Shown here one piece after another: positions 5,602 through 14,600 of a stretch of 23,112 bases of DNA. The stretch comes from Clostridiales bacterium (lineage in GTDB: Bacteria; Bacillota; Clostridia; Monoglobales; Monoglobaceae), in the NCBI GenBank assembly GCA_019419865.1, contig JAHZIG010000010.1, positions 1 through 23,112 of the forward strand. The letters are read 5' to 3'. The stretch's first letter is position 1; each line of letters begins with the position of its first letter. A program made the translations under genes and the position numbers. The notes under the pieces are model-generated. The model did not search any database, was not told where the DNA came from, and saw only the letters and a program-made list of their open reading frames with translations.

Positions 5602-6447
5602 ATGAAAAAGAGAAGGAACAATAACCAAAACGGCGCGGCTAAGACCGGAGCAGAAAATCAAAAGAATGCGGACACCAATAAAATAGAAAAAGAAGACCTC
5701 GGAAAATTGTCCGAAGAGAGCGCTCCCAGAAATATCGACGCCGCTTCCAAGACCAAAGAGATGGAAAAGGTAGACGTACAGGACGGCGCTCAGGCCGCGG
5801 CTGAGCCGGCGGCGCCTAAGAAGTTTGCGGATCAGGAGGCGATGGAGGCGTCGGCGCACGCCCTGTTCGAGACCATATCCGACTATAAGGCGGAGCTTAC
5901 CAACGACGATTATCTCGAGAGGATTATATATATTCATTTAAAGACCAAGGAGCTGTACGTTTTAGCGGAGGAATACGATCAGGATCTGCGCGCGTTCGTG
6001 CAGCCTATAAACGACCTTAAAAACGCGTACGAGCACGTTCTGCACGTCTGCGCCAACGAGTTTATGGACAGGAACGGAATGGGCAAACTGAACAAGGCGT
6101 ATATAAAGGACAATTTAAAGTCCGCGCTCAGGTATGAGAGCAAGGCGTTTTTCGATACCGCGGAATATCTTTCAATGATCCTGAGACGGAGCATAAACGA
6201 AAGATTAAACGGCTTTACCTATAATCAGATCAGCTCGATATGGGACGATTATGAAGAGGTCAGAACCAGTATAATAGACGCCAACAGAAGATTCGCGGAG
6301 ATCCGCAAGGACAGATCCAAGGCCAGCGACTACGATATCGATATGAATATAGACGAGTATTACAGCGACGTCAAAAAGCTTCTTCAGCGCTATATATTCA
6401 TAGAGGAGAAGGTCTATCCGAAACTGGAACAGGAGTACGGCGTTTGA
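5602..6447 (+). CDS. Cytosolic helical protein with disordered N-terminus, unknown function
   Basis: This 281-residue protein has no signal peptide or membrane segment. Residues 1-80 are low-complexity and rich in Lys, Glu, Asn and Ala, so probably disordered. Residues ~85-281 look all-helical, with regular charged/hydrophobic patterning and clusters such as E-Y-Y-S-D-V-K-K-L-L near the end. No enzymatic motif is visible and I do not recognise the family. AAGGAGG precedes the ATG by 8 nt. It is the third gene after two small membrane-protein genes and is followed by a good terminator, so the three form a likely unit. A scaffold or regulator acting at the membrane fits the context but is inference. 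Confidence 0.75.
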   Translation: MKKRRNNNQNGAAKTGAENQKNADTNKIEKEDLGKLSEESAPRNIDAASKTKEMEKVDVQDGAQAAAEPAAPKKFADQEAMEASAHALFETISDYKAELTNDDYLERIIYIHLKTKELYVLAEEYDQDLRAFVQPINDLKNAYEHVLHVCANEFMDRNGMGKLNKAYIKDNLKSALRYESKAFFDTAEYLSMILRRSINERLNGFTYNQISSIWDDYEEVRTSIIDANRRFAEIRKDRSKASDYDIDMNIDEYYSDVKKLLQRYIFIEEKVYPKLEQEYGV

Positions 6448-6474
6448 TCGGATCGCTTTTGCGGCGTTTGAAAA

Positions 6475-6522
6475 TAAGGCAGTCTTGGGGCGCGGGTGCG
6501 TCCTGCGGCTGTTTTTGTTTTT
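6475..6522 (+). terminator. Rho-independent terminator after the three-gene unit
   Basis: The inner stem GGGCGC (6488-6493) and GCGTCC (6498-6503) closes a 4-nt loop. The flanks extend the helix outwards, with AAGGCAG pairing to CTGTTTT apart from wobbles and one mismatch. The T-rich tract GTTTTTGTTTTT follows. It lies 27 nt after the stop of the 5602-6447 gene. Confidence 0.7.
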
Positions 6523-6570
6523 CCGGCGATTTTTACGTATATATTTTATGATGAAGAGAGGGTCGCGTAA

Positions 6571-7956
6571 ATGAGTGATAAAAAAGCCGCCGTGGACACG
6601 GTCAACGATTTTTCCAAGGGCGGTATAATGAAAACAATCCTGAAGCTCGCCGTGCCTATGACGCTGGCGCAGCTTATAAATCTCTTATACAATGTGATCG
6701 ACAGGATGTATATAGGGCATATGGGGAGCGGCGCTCCCGACGCGCTCACCGGGGTCGGCGTCTGCCTGCCGGTAATAACCATGATAACCGCGTTTTCCAA
6801 CCTGGTAGGAATGGGCGCGGCGCCTTTGGTCTCGATAGAGCGCGGCAGGAACAACGGCGAGGAGGCGGAGAAGATACTTGGAAACTCCCTGACTCTGCTC
6901 TTGATACTCGGCGTCGCGCTGACGGCGCTCGGGCTTTTGATAAAGGATCCTATGCTCAGGGCGCTCGGCGCCAGCGAGAACATTTTTCCCTACGCCGACG
7001 AGTATATAAGCATTTATCTGTTGGGTACGATATTCGTGATGCTGAGCCTGGGCCTCAACTCTATAATCAACGCCCAAGGCTTCGGCGGCATAGGTATGCT
7101 GACCGTCGCGATAGGCGCAGTACTTAATCTTATCTTAGACCCGGTATTTATCTTCGCGCTCGACATGGGCGTAGGCGGCGCGGCTATAGCCACGGTCATA
7201 TCTCAGGCCGTCTCGGCCGCCTGGACGTTTTTCTTCCTGATCGGGAAGAGGGCGATATATAAGATAAAGCTAAAGCGGATGAAACTCGAATTCAGGCGGG
7301 TCAAAAAGATACTCGTTCTGGGACTGTCCGGTTTCGTTATGGCGCTTACAAACAGTATCGTGCAGATGGTATGCAACTCAACTTTGCAGACTTACGGCGG
7401 CGATATATACATAGGGATCATGACGATAATCTCGTCCGTGCGGGACGTGCTGTCCATGCCCATCATGGGCTTTACCAACGCCGCGCAGCCTATCATAGGC
7501 TACAATTTTGGGGCGAGGGAATACGACAGGGTCAAGACCACGATCAGATATATCTCCTATATCGTGCTGACCTACGGCGTCCTCTCCTGGATAGCCGTGT
7601 CGGTTCTGCCCGAGCTGTTTATACGGATATTCAGTTCGGATCCTCAGACGCTTAGCGTAGGCGTCGGTTGTCTGCACGTATACTTCTTCGGTTTCTTCTT
7701 TATGGGCTTTCAGTTCTGCGGCCAGAGCGTGTTCACGGCCATGGGAATGGCGAAGAAGGCGGTGTTCTTCTCCCTGTTCAGAAAGGTTATAATCGTCGTT
7801 CCGCTGACTTTGCTGTTGCCCCTCGTCTGGTCGCCCCAGGTCTACGGTGTGTTCGCGGCGGAGCCTATATCCAACCTGGTAGGCGGACTCGCCTGCTTTA
7901 TAACCATGTATTTTACTGTGTACAGAAAACTCGGCAAACGGGAGATAAATATTTGA
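6571..7956 (+). CDS. MATE-family multidrug/cation antiporter
   Basis: This 461-residue integral membrane protein has about twelve hydrophobic segments in two related halves, the usual MATE length. MATE transporters expel cationic drugs or metabolites in exchange for Na+ or H+. Supporting motifs are the first-helix stretch around M-T-L-A-Q-L-I-N-L-L-Y-N-V-I-D-R (residues 30-45) and the second-half signature A-A-Q-P-I-I-G-Y-N-F-G-A with the Tyr-Asp-Arg that follows. It resembles the DinF/MepA-type branch, but subfamily and substrate cannot be fixed by eye. The ATG follows GAGAGGG by 8 nt. The gene sits between two terminated or promoter-like regions with no regulator gene beside it, and no clear terminator separates it from gyrA 187 nt downstream. 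Confidence 0.93.
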   Translation: MSDKKAAVDTVNDFSKGGIMKTILKLAVPMTLAQLINLLYNVIDRMYIGHMGSGAPDALTGVGVCLPVITMITAFSNLVGMGAAPLVSIERGRNNGEEAEKILGNSLTLLLILGVALTALGLLIKDPMLRALGASENIFPYADEYISIYLLGTIFVMLSLGLNSIINAQGFGGIGMLTVAIGAVLNLILDPVFIFALDMGVGGAAIATVISQAVSAAWTFFFLIGKRAIYKIKLKRMKLEFRRVKKILVLGLSGFVMALTNSIVQMVCNSTLQTYGGDIYIGIMTIISSVRDVLSMPIMGFTNAAQPIIGYNFGAREYDRVKTTIRYISYIVLTYGVLSWIAVSVLPELFIRIFSSDPQTLSVGVGCLHVYFFGFFFMGFQFCGQSVFTAMGMAKKAVFFSLFRKVIIVVPLTLLLPLVWSPQVYGVFAAEPISNLVGGLACFITMYFTVYRKLGKREINI

Positions 7957-8143
7957 CATAAAAAGAGGATATATAGAGGACGAAAATAAAGATTTTGAAT
8001 TTTAGAGTAAATTTTCTTGATTTAAGAGGGTTTTTCTAATTTTTGTCGAATATAAAAAAGGTATGGATTTTTAAAAACGAGCTTAGAACGGATTTTTAAG
8101 GCTCGGAATACGATCATATAAATCATAAGAAGGAGCTGTAGAT

Positions 8144-10654
8144 ATGGCGGATGAAATATACGATTTTTCCAAATTGAACATCATCCCGGTCGATTTGGAT
8201 AACGAGATGCGCAAGTCCTATATAGATTACTCTATGTCGGTAATCGTGAGCAGGGCCTTGCCGGACGTGCGCGACGGCCTTAAGCCGGTGCACAGGCGTA
8301 TACTGTACGCGATGTACGAAGACGGGATAACGGGCGATAAGCCCTATAAGAAATGCGCGACCACCGTGGGTAACGTGCTCGGACGGTATCATCCGCACGG
8401 CGACAGCTCGGTATACGACGCGATGGTAAGAATGGCGCAGGATTTTTCCATGCGCTACCCCACGATAGACGGACACGGAAACTTCGGCTCGATAGACGGC
8501 GACGGCGCCGCGGCGTACAGGTATACCGAATCGAGAATGGCGAAGCTTTCGATGTATATGCTCAAGGACATCGAAAAGGACGAGGTCGACTTCATGCCGA
8601 ACTTCGACGCGAGCCTTAAGGAGCCGGTCGTGCTCCCGGCGAGATTCCCGCACCTTCTGGTAAACGGTTCGGACGGTATAGCCGTAGGTATGGCGACCAA
8701 GATCCCGCCGCACAACCTGAGAGAGGTCATAGACGGACTGAAGGCGTATATAGACAACCCGGACATAACGATAGACGAACTGATGGAATATATCCCGGGC
8801 CCGGATTTCCCGACCGGCGGCCAGATCATGGGCGTGAGCGGGATACGCGCGGCGTATTCGACCGGACGCGGCAAGCTCAAGGTGCGCGCTAAGGCGAGGA
8901 TCGAGAGCTGGAAAGAGAACCGCGAACGCATAATAGTAGACGAGCTGCCTTACATGGTCAACAAGGCGAGACTTATAGAGAAGATCGCCGAGCTGGTGCA
9001 CGAGAAGCGTATAGAGGGGATATCCGACCTCAGAGACGAATCGGACAGAGAAGGACTCAGGATAGTGATAGAGCTTAAGAAGGACGCAAACGCTACCATC
9101 ATACTGAACCAGCTCTATAAATATACCCAGCTCGAGGACACCTTCGGCGTGATCATGCTCGCGCTGGTCAACCAGACCTCGCCGAGGATACTCAGCCTTA
9201 AGGAGATACTTTCGCACTATCTCGATTTCCAGAAAGAGGTCATAGTCAGAAGGACGAAGTTCGACAAGAAGAAGGCCGAGGCGAGGGCGCACATCTTAGA
9301 AGGACTGAAGGTCGCGCTCGACAATATAGACGAGATAATCGACCTCATCAGAAACAGCTATAACAACGCCAAGGAGCGGCTTATCGAACGCTTCGAGCTC
9401 ACGGACGTTCAGGCGCAGGCCATCCTCGACATGCAGCTGAGAAGATTGGCGGGCATGGAGCGCGAGAAGATAGAGAAGGAATACGACGAGCTCATCGCGA
9501 TGATAGCTCACTATAACGATATCCTAAACGACGAGCAGATGGTTTTGGACATCATCAAGGACGAACTCACCGAGATCCGGGATAAGTTCGGAGACGACAG
9601 GCGCACGACTATAGAGCCGGTTGCGGACGATATAGATATAGAGGATCTTATCGAAGAGGAAGAAAACGTAATTACCATGACCCACCAGGGGTATATAAAG
9701 CGTCTGGCGGTCGATACCTACAGAAGCCAGCGAAGAGGCGGAAAGGGTATTATCGGAATGCAGACCAAGGAAGAGGATTTCGTCTCGACCATGTTCATAT
9801 CCTCGACCCACGCGTATATCCTGTTCTTTACCAATCAGGGCAGAATGTTCAGGATAAAAGCGTACAGGATCCCCGAAGCCGGAAGAACGGCCAAAGGAAC
9901 CGCGGTGGTGAATCTTCTGCAGCTTGCGCCCGGCGAGACGATCTCGGCTATGATACCGGTAAAGGAGTATACCGAGGGCAAGTATCTTACCATGTGTACA
10001 AGGAACGGTATAATCAAAAAGACCGACCTTATGGAATACCAGAACGCGCCGAAAGGCGGTAAGATAGCCATCAAGCTCGACGAAGGCGACGAACTGCTCA
10101 GAGTCAAGCTGACCAACGGAGACACCGATCTGTTCGTCGGCACGCATCTGGGTATGATGATAAGGTTCAACGAGAAAGACGTTCGTCAGATGGGCCGCGT
10201 CTCGAGAGGCGTTCGCGCGATCAAGCTCGACGAAGGCGACTACGTGGTCGGAATGAGCGTATACAGAGACAACGCCAAAATGCTGGTAGTGTCCGAAAAC
10301 GGCTACGGCAAAAAGACCGACCTCTCCGAATATAAATTGCAGACCAGAGGCGGCAAGGGCACCCATACTTATAAGATAAGCGAGGCGACCGGCAACGTGG
10401 CGGGGATCAAGGTGGTATCCGACGACGACGATATCATCCTTATAACCTCGGACGGCGTTATTATCAGACTCGATACTCGCGAAATAAGTACCTACGGACG
10501 CGTTACCAGAGGAGTAAGACTGATGCGCACCGGCGACGGGGTCAAGGTCGCGACCATAGCGAGGGTCGAAAAGGAACACGACGAGGACGAGGACGAGGTC
10601 GAGCCGGCCGAGACGGAGAATAATTCGGACGGCGCGGAGTTAGAAAAAGAATAA
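8144..10654 (+). CDS. gyrA: DNA gyrase subunit A
   Basis: This 836-residue type IIA topoisomerase A subunit cuts and rejoins DNA while GyrB hydrolyses ATP, introducing negative supercoils. The catalytic tyrosine is Tyr127 in A-Y-R-Y-T-E-S. The quinolone region reads [10 protein letters not shown], with Ser88 and Asp92 at the positions of E. coli Ser83 and Asp87, so the common resistance substitutions are absent. The GyrA box Q-R-R-G-G-K-G (529-535), which marks gyrase rather than topoisomerase IV, precedes the beta-pinwheel DNA-wrapping domain. The C-terminus is a very acidic tail, like the regulatory tails of other GyrA proteins. GAAGGAG lies 8 nt before the ATG. gyrB is not adjacent. The 187 nt upstream are AT-rich and I see no confident promoter there. 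Confidence 0.96.
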   Translation: MADEIYDFSKLNIIPVDLDNEMRKSYIDYSMSVIVSRALPDVRDGLKPVHRRILYAMYEDGITGDKPYKKCATTVGNVLGRYHPHGDSSVYDAMVRMAQDFSMRYPTIDGHGNFGSIDGDGAAAYRYTESRMAKLSMYMLKDIEKDEVDFMPNFDASLKEPVVLPARFPHLLVNGSDGIAVGMATKIPPHNLREVIDGLKAYIDNPDITIDELMEYIPGPDFPTGGQIMGVSGIRAAYSTGRGKLKVRAKARIESWKENRERIIVDELPYMVNKARLIEKIAELVHEKRIEGISDLRDESDREGLRIVIELKKDANATIILNQLYKYTQLEDTFGVIMLALVNQTSPRILSLKEILSHYLDFQKEVIVRRTKFDKKKAEARAHILEGLKVALDNIDEIIDLIRNSYNNAKERLIERFELTDVQAQAILDMQLRRLAGMEREKIEKEYDELIAMIAHYNDILNDEQMVLDIIKDELTEIRDKFGDDRRTTIEPVADDIDIEDLIEEEENVITMTHQGYIKRLAVDTYRSQRRGGKGIIGMQTKEEDFVSTMFISSTHAYILFFTNQGRMFRIKAYRIPEAGRTAKGTAVVNLLQLAPGETISAMIPVKEYTEGKYLTMCTRNGIIKKTDLMEYQNAPKGGKIAIKLDEGDELLRVKLTNGDTDLFVGTHLGMMIRFNEKDVRQMGRVSRGVRAIKLDEGDYVVGMSVYRDNAKMLVVSENGYGKKTDLSEYKLQTRGGKGTHTYKISEATGNVAGIKVVSDDDDIILITSDGVIIRLDTREISTYGRVTRGVRLMRTGDGVKVATIARVEKEHDEDEDEVEPAETENNSDGAELEKE

Positions 10655-10724
10655 TACGACCTTGCGGCGGCGGGCGGACGCTTTTGGATTTTGCGGAGAC
10701 GAGCCGGCCGCCGATTAAATGATC

Positions 10725-10757
10725 AACGCGGAATCTGATATTAAATCCGCGTTTTGA
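10725..10757 (+). terminator. Probable gyrA terminator
   Basis: AACGCGGA (10725-10732) and TCCGCGTT (10746-10753) are perfect 8-bp arms around a 13-nt loop, followed by only a short TTTT. It is the only stem-loop between gyrA and the lipoprotein gene, and termination may be partial. Confidence 0.5.
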
Positions 10758-10787
10758 GCGAGATCAATATCGAGAGGAGTTTTACCA

Positions 10788-11477
10788 ATGATAAAGCTTA
10801 AGAAGACGACCGCGGTCTTAGCGGGCTGCGCGGCGGCGCTCATAGCCGTAGCGTCGCTCGGCGGCTGCGGAGATACGGCGACTCAGGGCGGAGGTACGGC
10901 GGGAGTCCAGTCTCAGACGGAGGAATCCGAAGCGACGAGGAAACCGGTTCAATCGGCGAGACCGTCCGCCGCAGAGAACAGTGAAACCGAGTCGGAGCGG
11001 AGCGCGGCGCCTAAAAATTCAGAATCGGAAACGGAATCCGGATCGGCCGCGGTCAATTCGGAAAATAATAATATGGAGGCGGCGTCCACGCTTTCTGAAG
11101 CGCGTTCTTTCCTTGACGCGGGAATGTACGACGACGCCGAGGAGATGTTGTCCTACGTTAATACCGACGAGCTCGGCGCCGAAGATATGGAGGAGTATAA
11201 CGCGATAAGAGCCGAGCTTGACAGCGCGGCGGCGAACTCCGGAAGCGACGCGGCGGACGAGCTTACCGCAGAGGAAGCCATATCCATAGTCGAGAACTAT
11301 TACGGAGTTCAGATAAACGGCGATCCGGGCGGTCTGACGGCGCAGAGCGACGGCGCGGGTTCGAGCTACTACGAGTTGTCGGTAGAGGTTCCGAACGAGA
11401 ACGCAAGAATAATCGTACGCGTACATATGGACGGAAGCGTTACAGAGGTATCCCGTCAGCCGATAGCCGTGGGATAA
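10788..11477 (+). CDS. Lipoprotein with low-complexity linker and C-terminal domain of unknown function
   Basis: This 229-residue protein has a basic N-terminus, a hydrophobic core and a lipobox L-G-G-C with Cys27 as the lipidated residue, so it is anchored outside the membrane. Residues ~30-95 are a Ser/Glu/Thr/Ala-rich linker. Residues ~97-145 look helical (S-F-L-D-A-G-M-Y-D-D-A-E-E-M-L resembles one TPR repeat). Residues ~158-229 form a small alpha/beta domain with alternating strands near the end, of no recognised family. GAGAGGAG lies 8 nt upstream of the ATG. It follows gyrA by 133 nt across a possible terminator and has a strong terminator of its own. It may sense or bind something at the surface, but the sequence does not say what. 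Confidence 0.8.
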   Translation: MIKLKKTTAVLAGCAAALIAVASLGGCGDTATQGGGTAGVQSQTEESEATRKPVQSARPSAAENSETESERSAAPKNSESETESGSAAVNSENNNMEAASTLSEARSFLDAGMYDDAEEMLSYVNTDELGAEDMEEYNAIRAELDSAAANSGSDAADELTAEEAISIVENYYGVQINGDPGGLTAQSDGAGSSYYELSVEVPNENARIIVRVHMDGSVTEVSRQPIAVG

Positions 11478-11500
11478 CGGAACATATATTTGAGATTAAG

Positions 11501-11527
11501 GAGTCGGGGTTCCGGCTCTTTTTTTGT
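11501..11527 (+). terminator. Rho-independent terminator of the lipoprotein gene
   Basis: GAGTCGG (11501-11507) pairs with CCGGCTC (11512-11518), with one G-T wobble around a 4-nt loop, followed directly by seven or more T. It lies 23 nt after the stop. Confidence 0.9.
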
Positions 11528-11620
11528 CTATACGGTTGTGGTTGCGATTTTTTAAGCCGCGACGCGGACTCATATATTAGAAAATCAAGTATCCGTTATT
11601 TCCGCATATGTTTGTAATGC

Positions 11621-11653
11621 TTAAAAAATCCGCCGCCAGTATCGGCGGCGGAT
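11621..11653 (-). terminator. Rho-independent terminator of the GH3-rhodanese gene
   Basis: ATCCGCCGCC (11628-11637) and GGCGGCGGAT (11644-11653) form a perfect 10-bp stem around a 6-nt loop. On the minus strand a U6 run follows. It starts 9 nt after the stop of the giant gene and faces the terminator at 11501-11527, insulating the convergent pair. Confidence 0.93.
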
Positions 11654-11662
11654 AAAATGAGT

Positions 11663-14600
11663 TTATAAGAGGTCGTCTATGCTTCCGAGGTTATAAATGT
11701 TGGTAAATCCCATAGCCTCGGCCGCTTCGACCGCTTTTGCGGCTCTGGAGCCCGCCGAGCAGTAGAATATCAGCGTCGAATCTTTGTCGTAATTCGCAAG
11801 ACCCTCTTCTATCTGATCGACCGGGATATTCACCGAGCCTTCAACCGACTTTTCGGCGAATTCTTCAGCCGAGCGGACGTCTATAAGGATCGCTCCGTCT
11901 TCGGCGAGGACCATCGCTTCGTCGGCTTTTATGCTGTCCGCGCCAAGATCGGACATGTTGATCTGCTGTTCGGTCGCGCCGTCGCTGATATACATGATGC
12001 CTTCTTCGGAAATGCTCATCTCTTTTATGTCGATATCGGTCGGCTTTTTAAGCTGATAGCACTTTACGCAGTCGGTAAACACAATGACTAAACCGTCGTC
12101 GCAGCCGGCGTAGAGTCTGCCGTTATATACCGCGAGTTTGTTAATGTTATACTTGTCGTCGGCGCCGTACTCGACGTCGGAAGTCTCGAAATACTCCGTG
12201 CTCAGTTGAGTGCGCGTGCCGAGTATATTCGTATACCAAACTTTCGACTCGCCCGTTAAGTCGTTCTTAGTGAGCGTGATCTGAGTTCCGTTCCAATCTA
12301 TATACTGAACGGGTCTGTCGTAGTCCTCGGCTTCGTCGGACCCGGCGACCGCCGCGCCGGAGTCCTCGCTTGTCGTAGCCTGCTGGCCGTAGTATTCTAC
12401 GATTATAGCGTAAAGCTGTTTGTTGCTGCTGCCGCCGTATACGTATACCGGCGTCGAAGTATCGGTTATTTCAAGGCTGAAATCTTTAACGGATCCCGTG
12501 CCCGGCTGCGTGATCATATTATCGTCGCTCTGGTAGATCGTCATGCTGCGCGAAGCGTCGCCGCCGCTAAATAATACGGTTACCTTACAGGGCGCTTTCG
12601 GTGTGAAGTAGAGATTACGTCTTGTAGTACCGCCGGATCCCGCCTGCCATGCCTGGGTAAAGGTATAGTCGTATTCCTTTTCGTTTACGTCTTGATACGT
12701 GAATGAGACGTCCGCGTCCACAACATCCCAGTTTCCGTAACCGCTGAGACCGTTAACGGTAGTCGTAAACGCTTCTCTATCCGCTCCGCCTGTGAGCGGG
12801 GAGTAGTCGTATTCGGTACTATTTAGCGTATAAACTACGATCTCGCTGTCCACAGGTTCGTGCCATACCTGCTCGTATACCTCTGAGAGCGGGGCGCCGT
12901 CAGCGTCGGTCACGACAAGGCTTACTGTCTGGCCTTCGGTTGCGCCGGTCGCTATTTCAAATTCGCCGGTTCCTCTAACGGTCGTAGATACCGGAGTCTG
13001 TCCGTCTATCGTCGCGGTCAGGTTAACGTCCGTAGCCAGAACGCTTCCGCGATAGCCGAGCGTTACCTTCATTCTGCCTTCCGTCTTATTCAAGACGCCG
13101 TTTATTGTATAAGGTATTTCGTCGTTGTTCTCGATATAATTCAATCTGAAGTAATCGAGGTTTGTGCCGTTGGTCTGGATGTAGATATCCGCGCAGCCGT
13201 ATTCGTCGAGCAGTCCGTTTACCTGAGCGTTGTACAGGTTCTCCGCGTTGAGAGTCAGCTCGAGGTCGGACCATGTTCCCCATGCGCCCGTCGCGGTCGC
13301 GTTGCCGGATGCGATCAGGTTTTCGGGATCGCTGTTTCTCTCAAGGCTGACGTATATCTGACCGGCGTTTTTGCCCGCGTATCTGACGATAAGGCTGTCC
13401 AAGTTGGAGAGCTTAACCGATTTATATTCGATCCACGAATCCGCCGTGCTTCCCGCGTCGTTGCCGCCGCTGCAGGCGCCTTGAGAATCCGTGAGATCCG
13501 CGCCGTTTGCGTTATCGGCGTACTCGCCCTCTATCTGCATATTTACCTGAACCATCAACGTGCCGCAGGTCATATCTTCAAGGTTTGCGGCCGTGATCTG
13601 GATGATGCCGTTTCCGTATACGGTAAGTTCGCCCGTTTCGCTGTTTATATCCGCAACCCTACGCGACGACGAGTCAAACTTGTTGATCTGCCATACCAGT
13701 TTCGAGTTGTCGATAATGTTTCCGTCCTCGTCGGCCGCCTGAAGCTGGATACCGCTGTAAGGATTGGAGTTGGTGATCGTTCCGTTAGCTCCGTCGTACA
13801 TCGGTATGCCGTTTTCTGAGTAGTCTATAACGCCGTTCTTGATAAATTCCGGATTGACCGAACTTATAGTATAGGTGTTGGACAGGTTATCCATAATAAC
13901 GGAGTTCATGTTGTTGATCTTTTCTGCGACTATCGACGCGAGTTCAGACTGAGTAATGGCGTTATTGATAACGTTTACGCCGTTGTTGTAGATCTTCTCG
14001 ATCTCGTTCCAGTTCGTTTCCGAATACGCGTCCTTTGAAGCGGATAATCTGTCGTATTCCGCTTTGAGCTGAGCCAGCGCGTTATTGATCTCTTCCACAC
14101 TCGGTTTGATCTCCAGCTTATTTACTACCGGATACGAATCGGATACGGATACTCCGTCGACCGTTACCGTGCAGGTGATGGTCGCGACGCCCTCGTATAC
14201 GCCGGATCTTACTATACCGTTCTCGTCTACCGATGCAACGTTACTGTTTGAACTCTCGTATCTAACGTCTGCGTTGTTAAGATCGACCCATACCTCGTCG
14301 CTCATTATAGCCGAGAGACCGGAATCGATCTGAGTAACCGGTTCGAGCGCCGTGCCGTCTTCGCGGATAAGTCCGTTTACCGAAACGCCGTCGGGGATAG
14401 CCTGAACCGTCTTAAGCGTCGAAGCCAGCGTACCCGTTACTGTGAAGTTAACTTGGTTTGTTTCGTCGTCCGCGTTTTTAGCGAGATACGCCGTGTATGT
14501 TCCGGTCGGAACGATATCCTTCTGCTCCGTCTCGCTGAACAGATACATATCTCTTACGTTAAGGCTGATCGAAACCGTCTGAGTCTCGCCCGGCTGAAGC

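Noticed and set aside
7378..7959. 193-codon open frame antisense to the MATE gene
   Set aside because: Its composition is biased, it has no ribosome binding site, and it lies wholly inside a clear transporter gene.
8455..8465. Quinolone-resistance mutations in gyrA
   Set aside because: The key positions are Ser88 and Asp92 (E. coli Ser83 and Asp87), both wild-type; the determinant lies nearer 8395-8420.
8123..9292. 389-codon open frame antisense to gyrA
   Set aside because: It has no ribosome binding site or recognisable domain, and its Arg/His/Tyr-rich composition is that of a mirror frame of the strongly supported gyrA.
9524..10579. 351-codon open frame antisense to gyrA
   Set aside because: It is a mirror frame of the gyrA C-terminal domain with no start signal and no domain.
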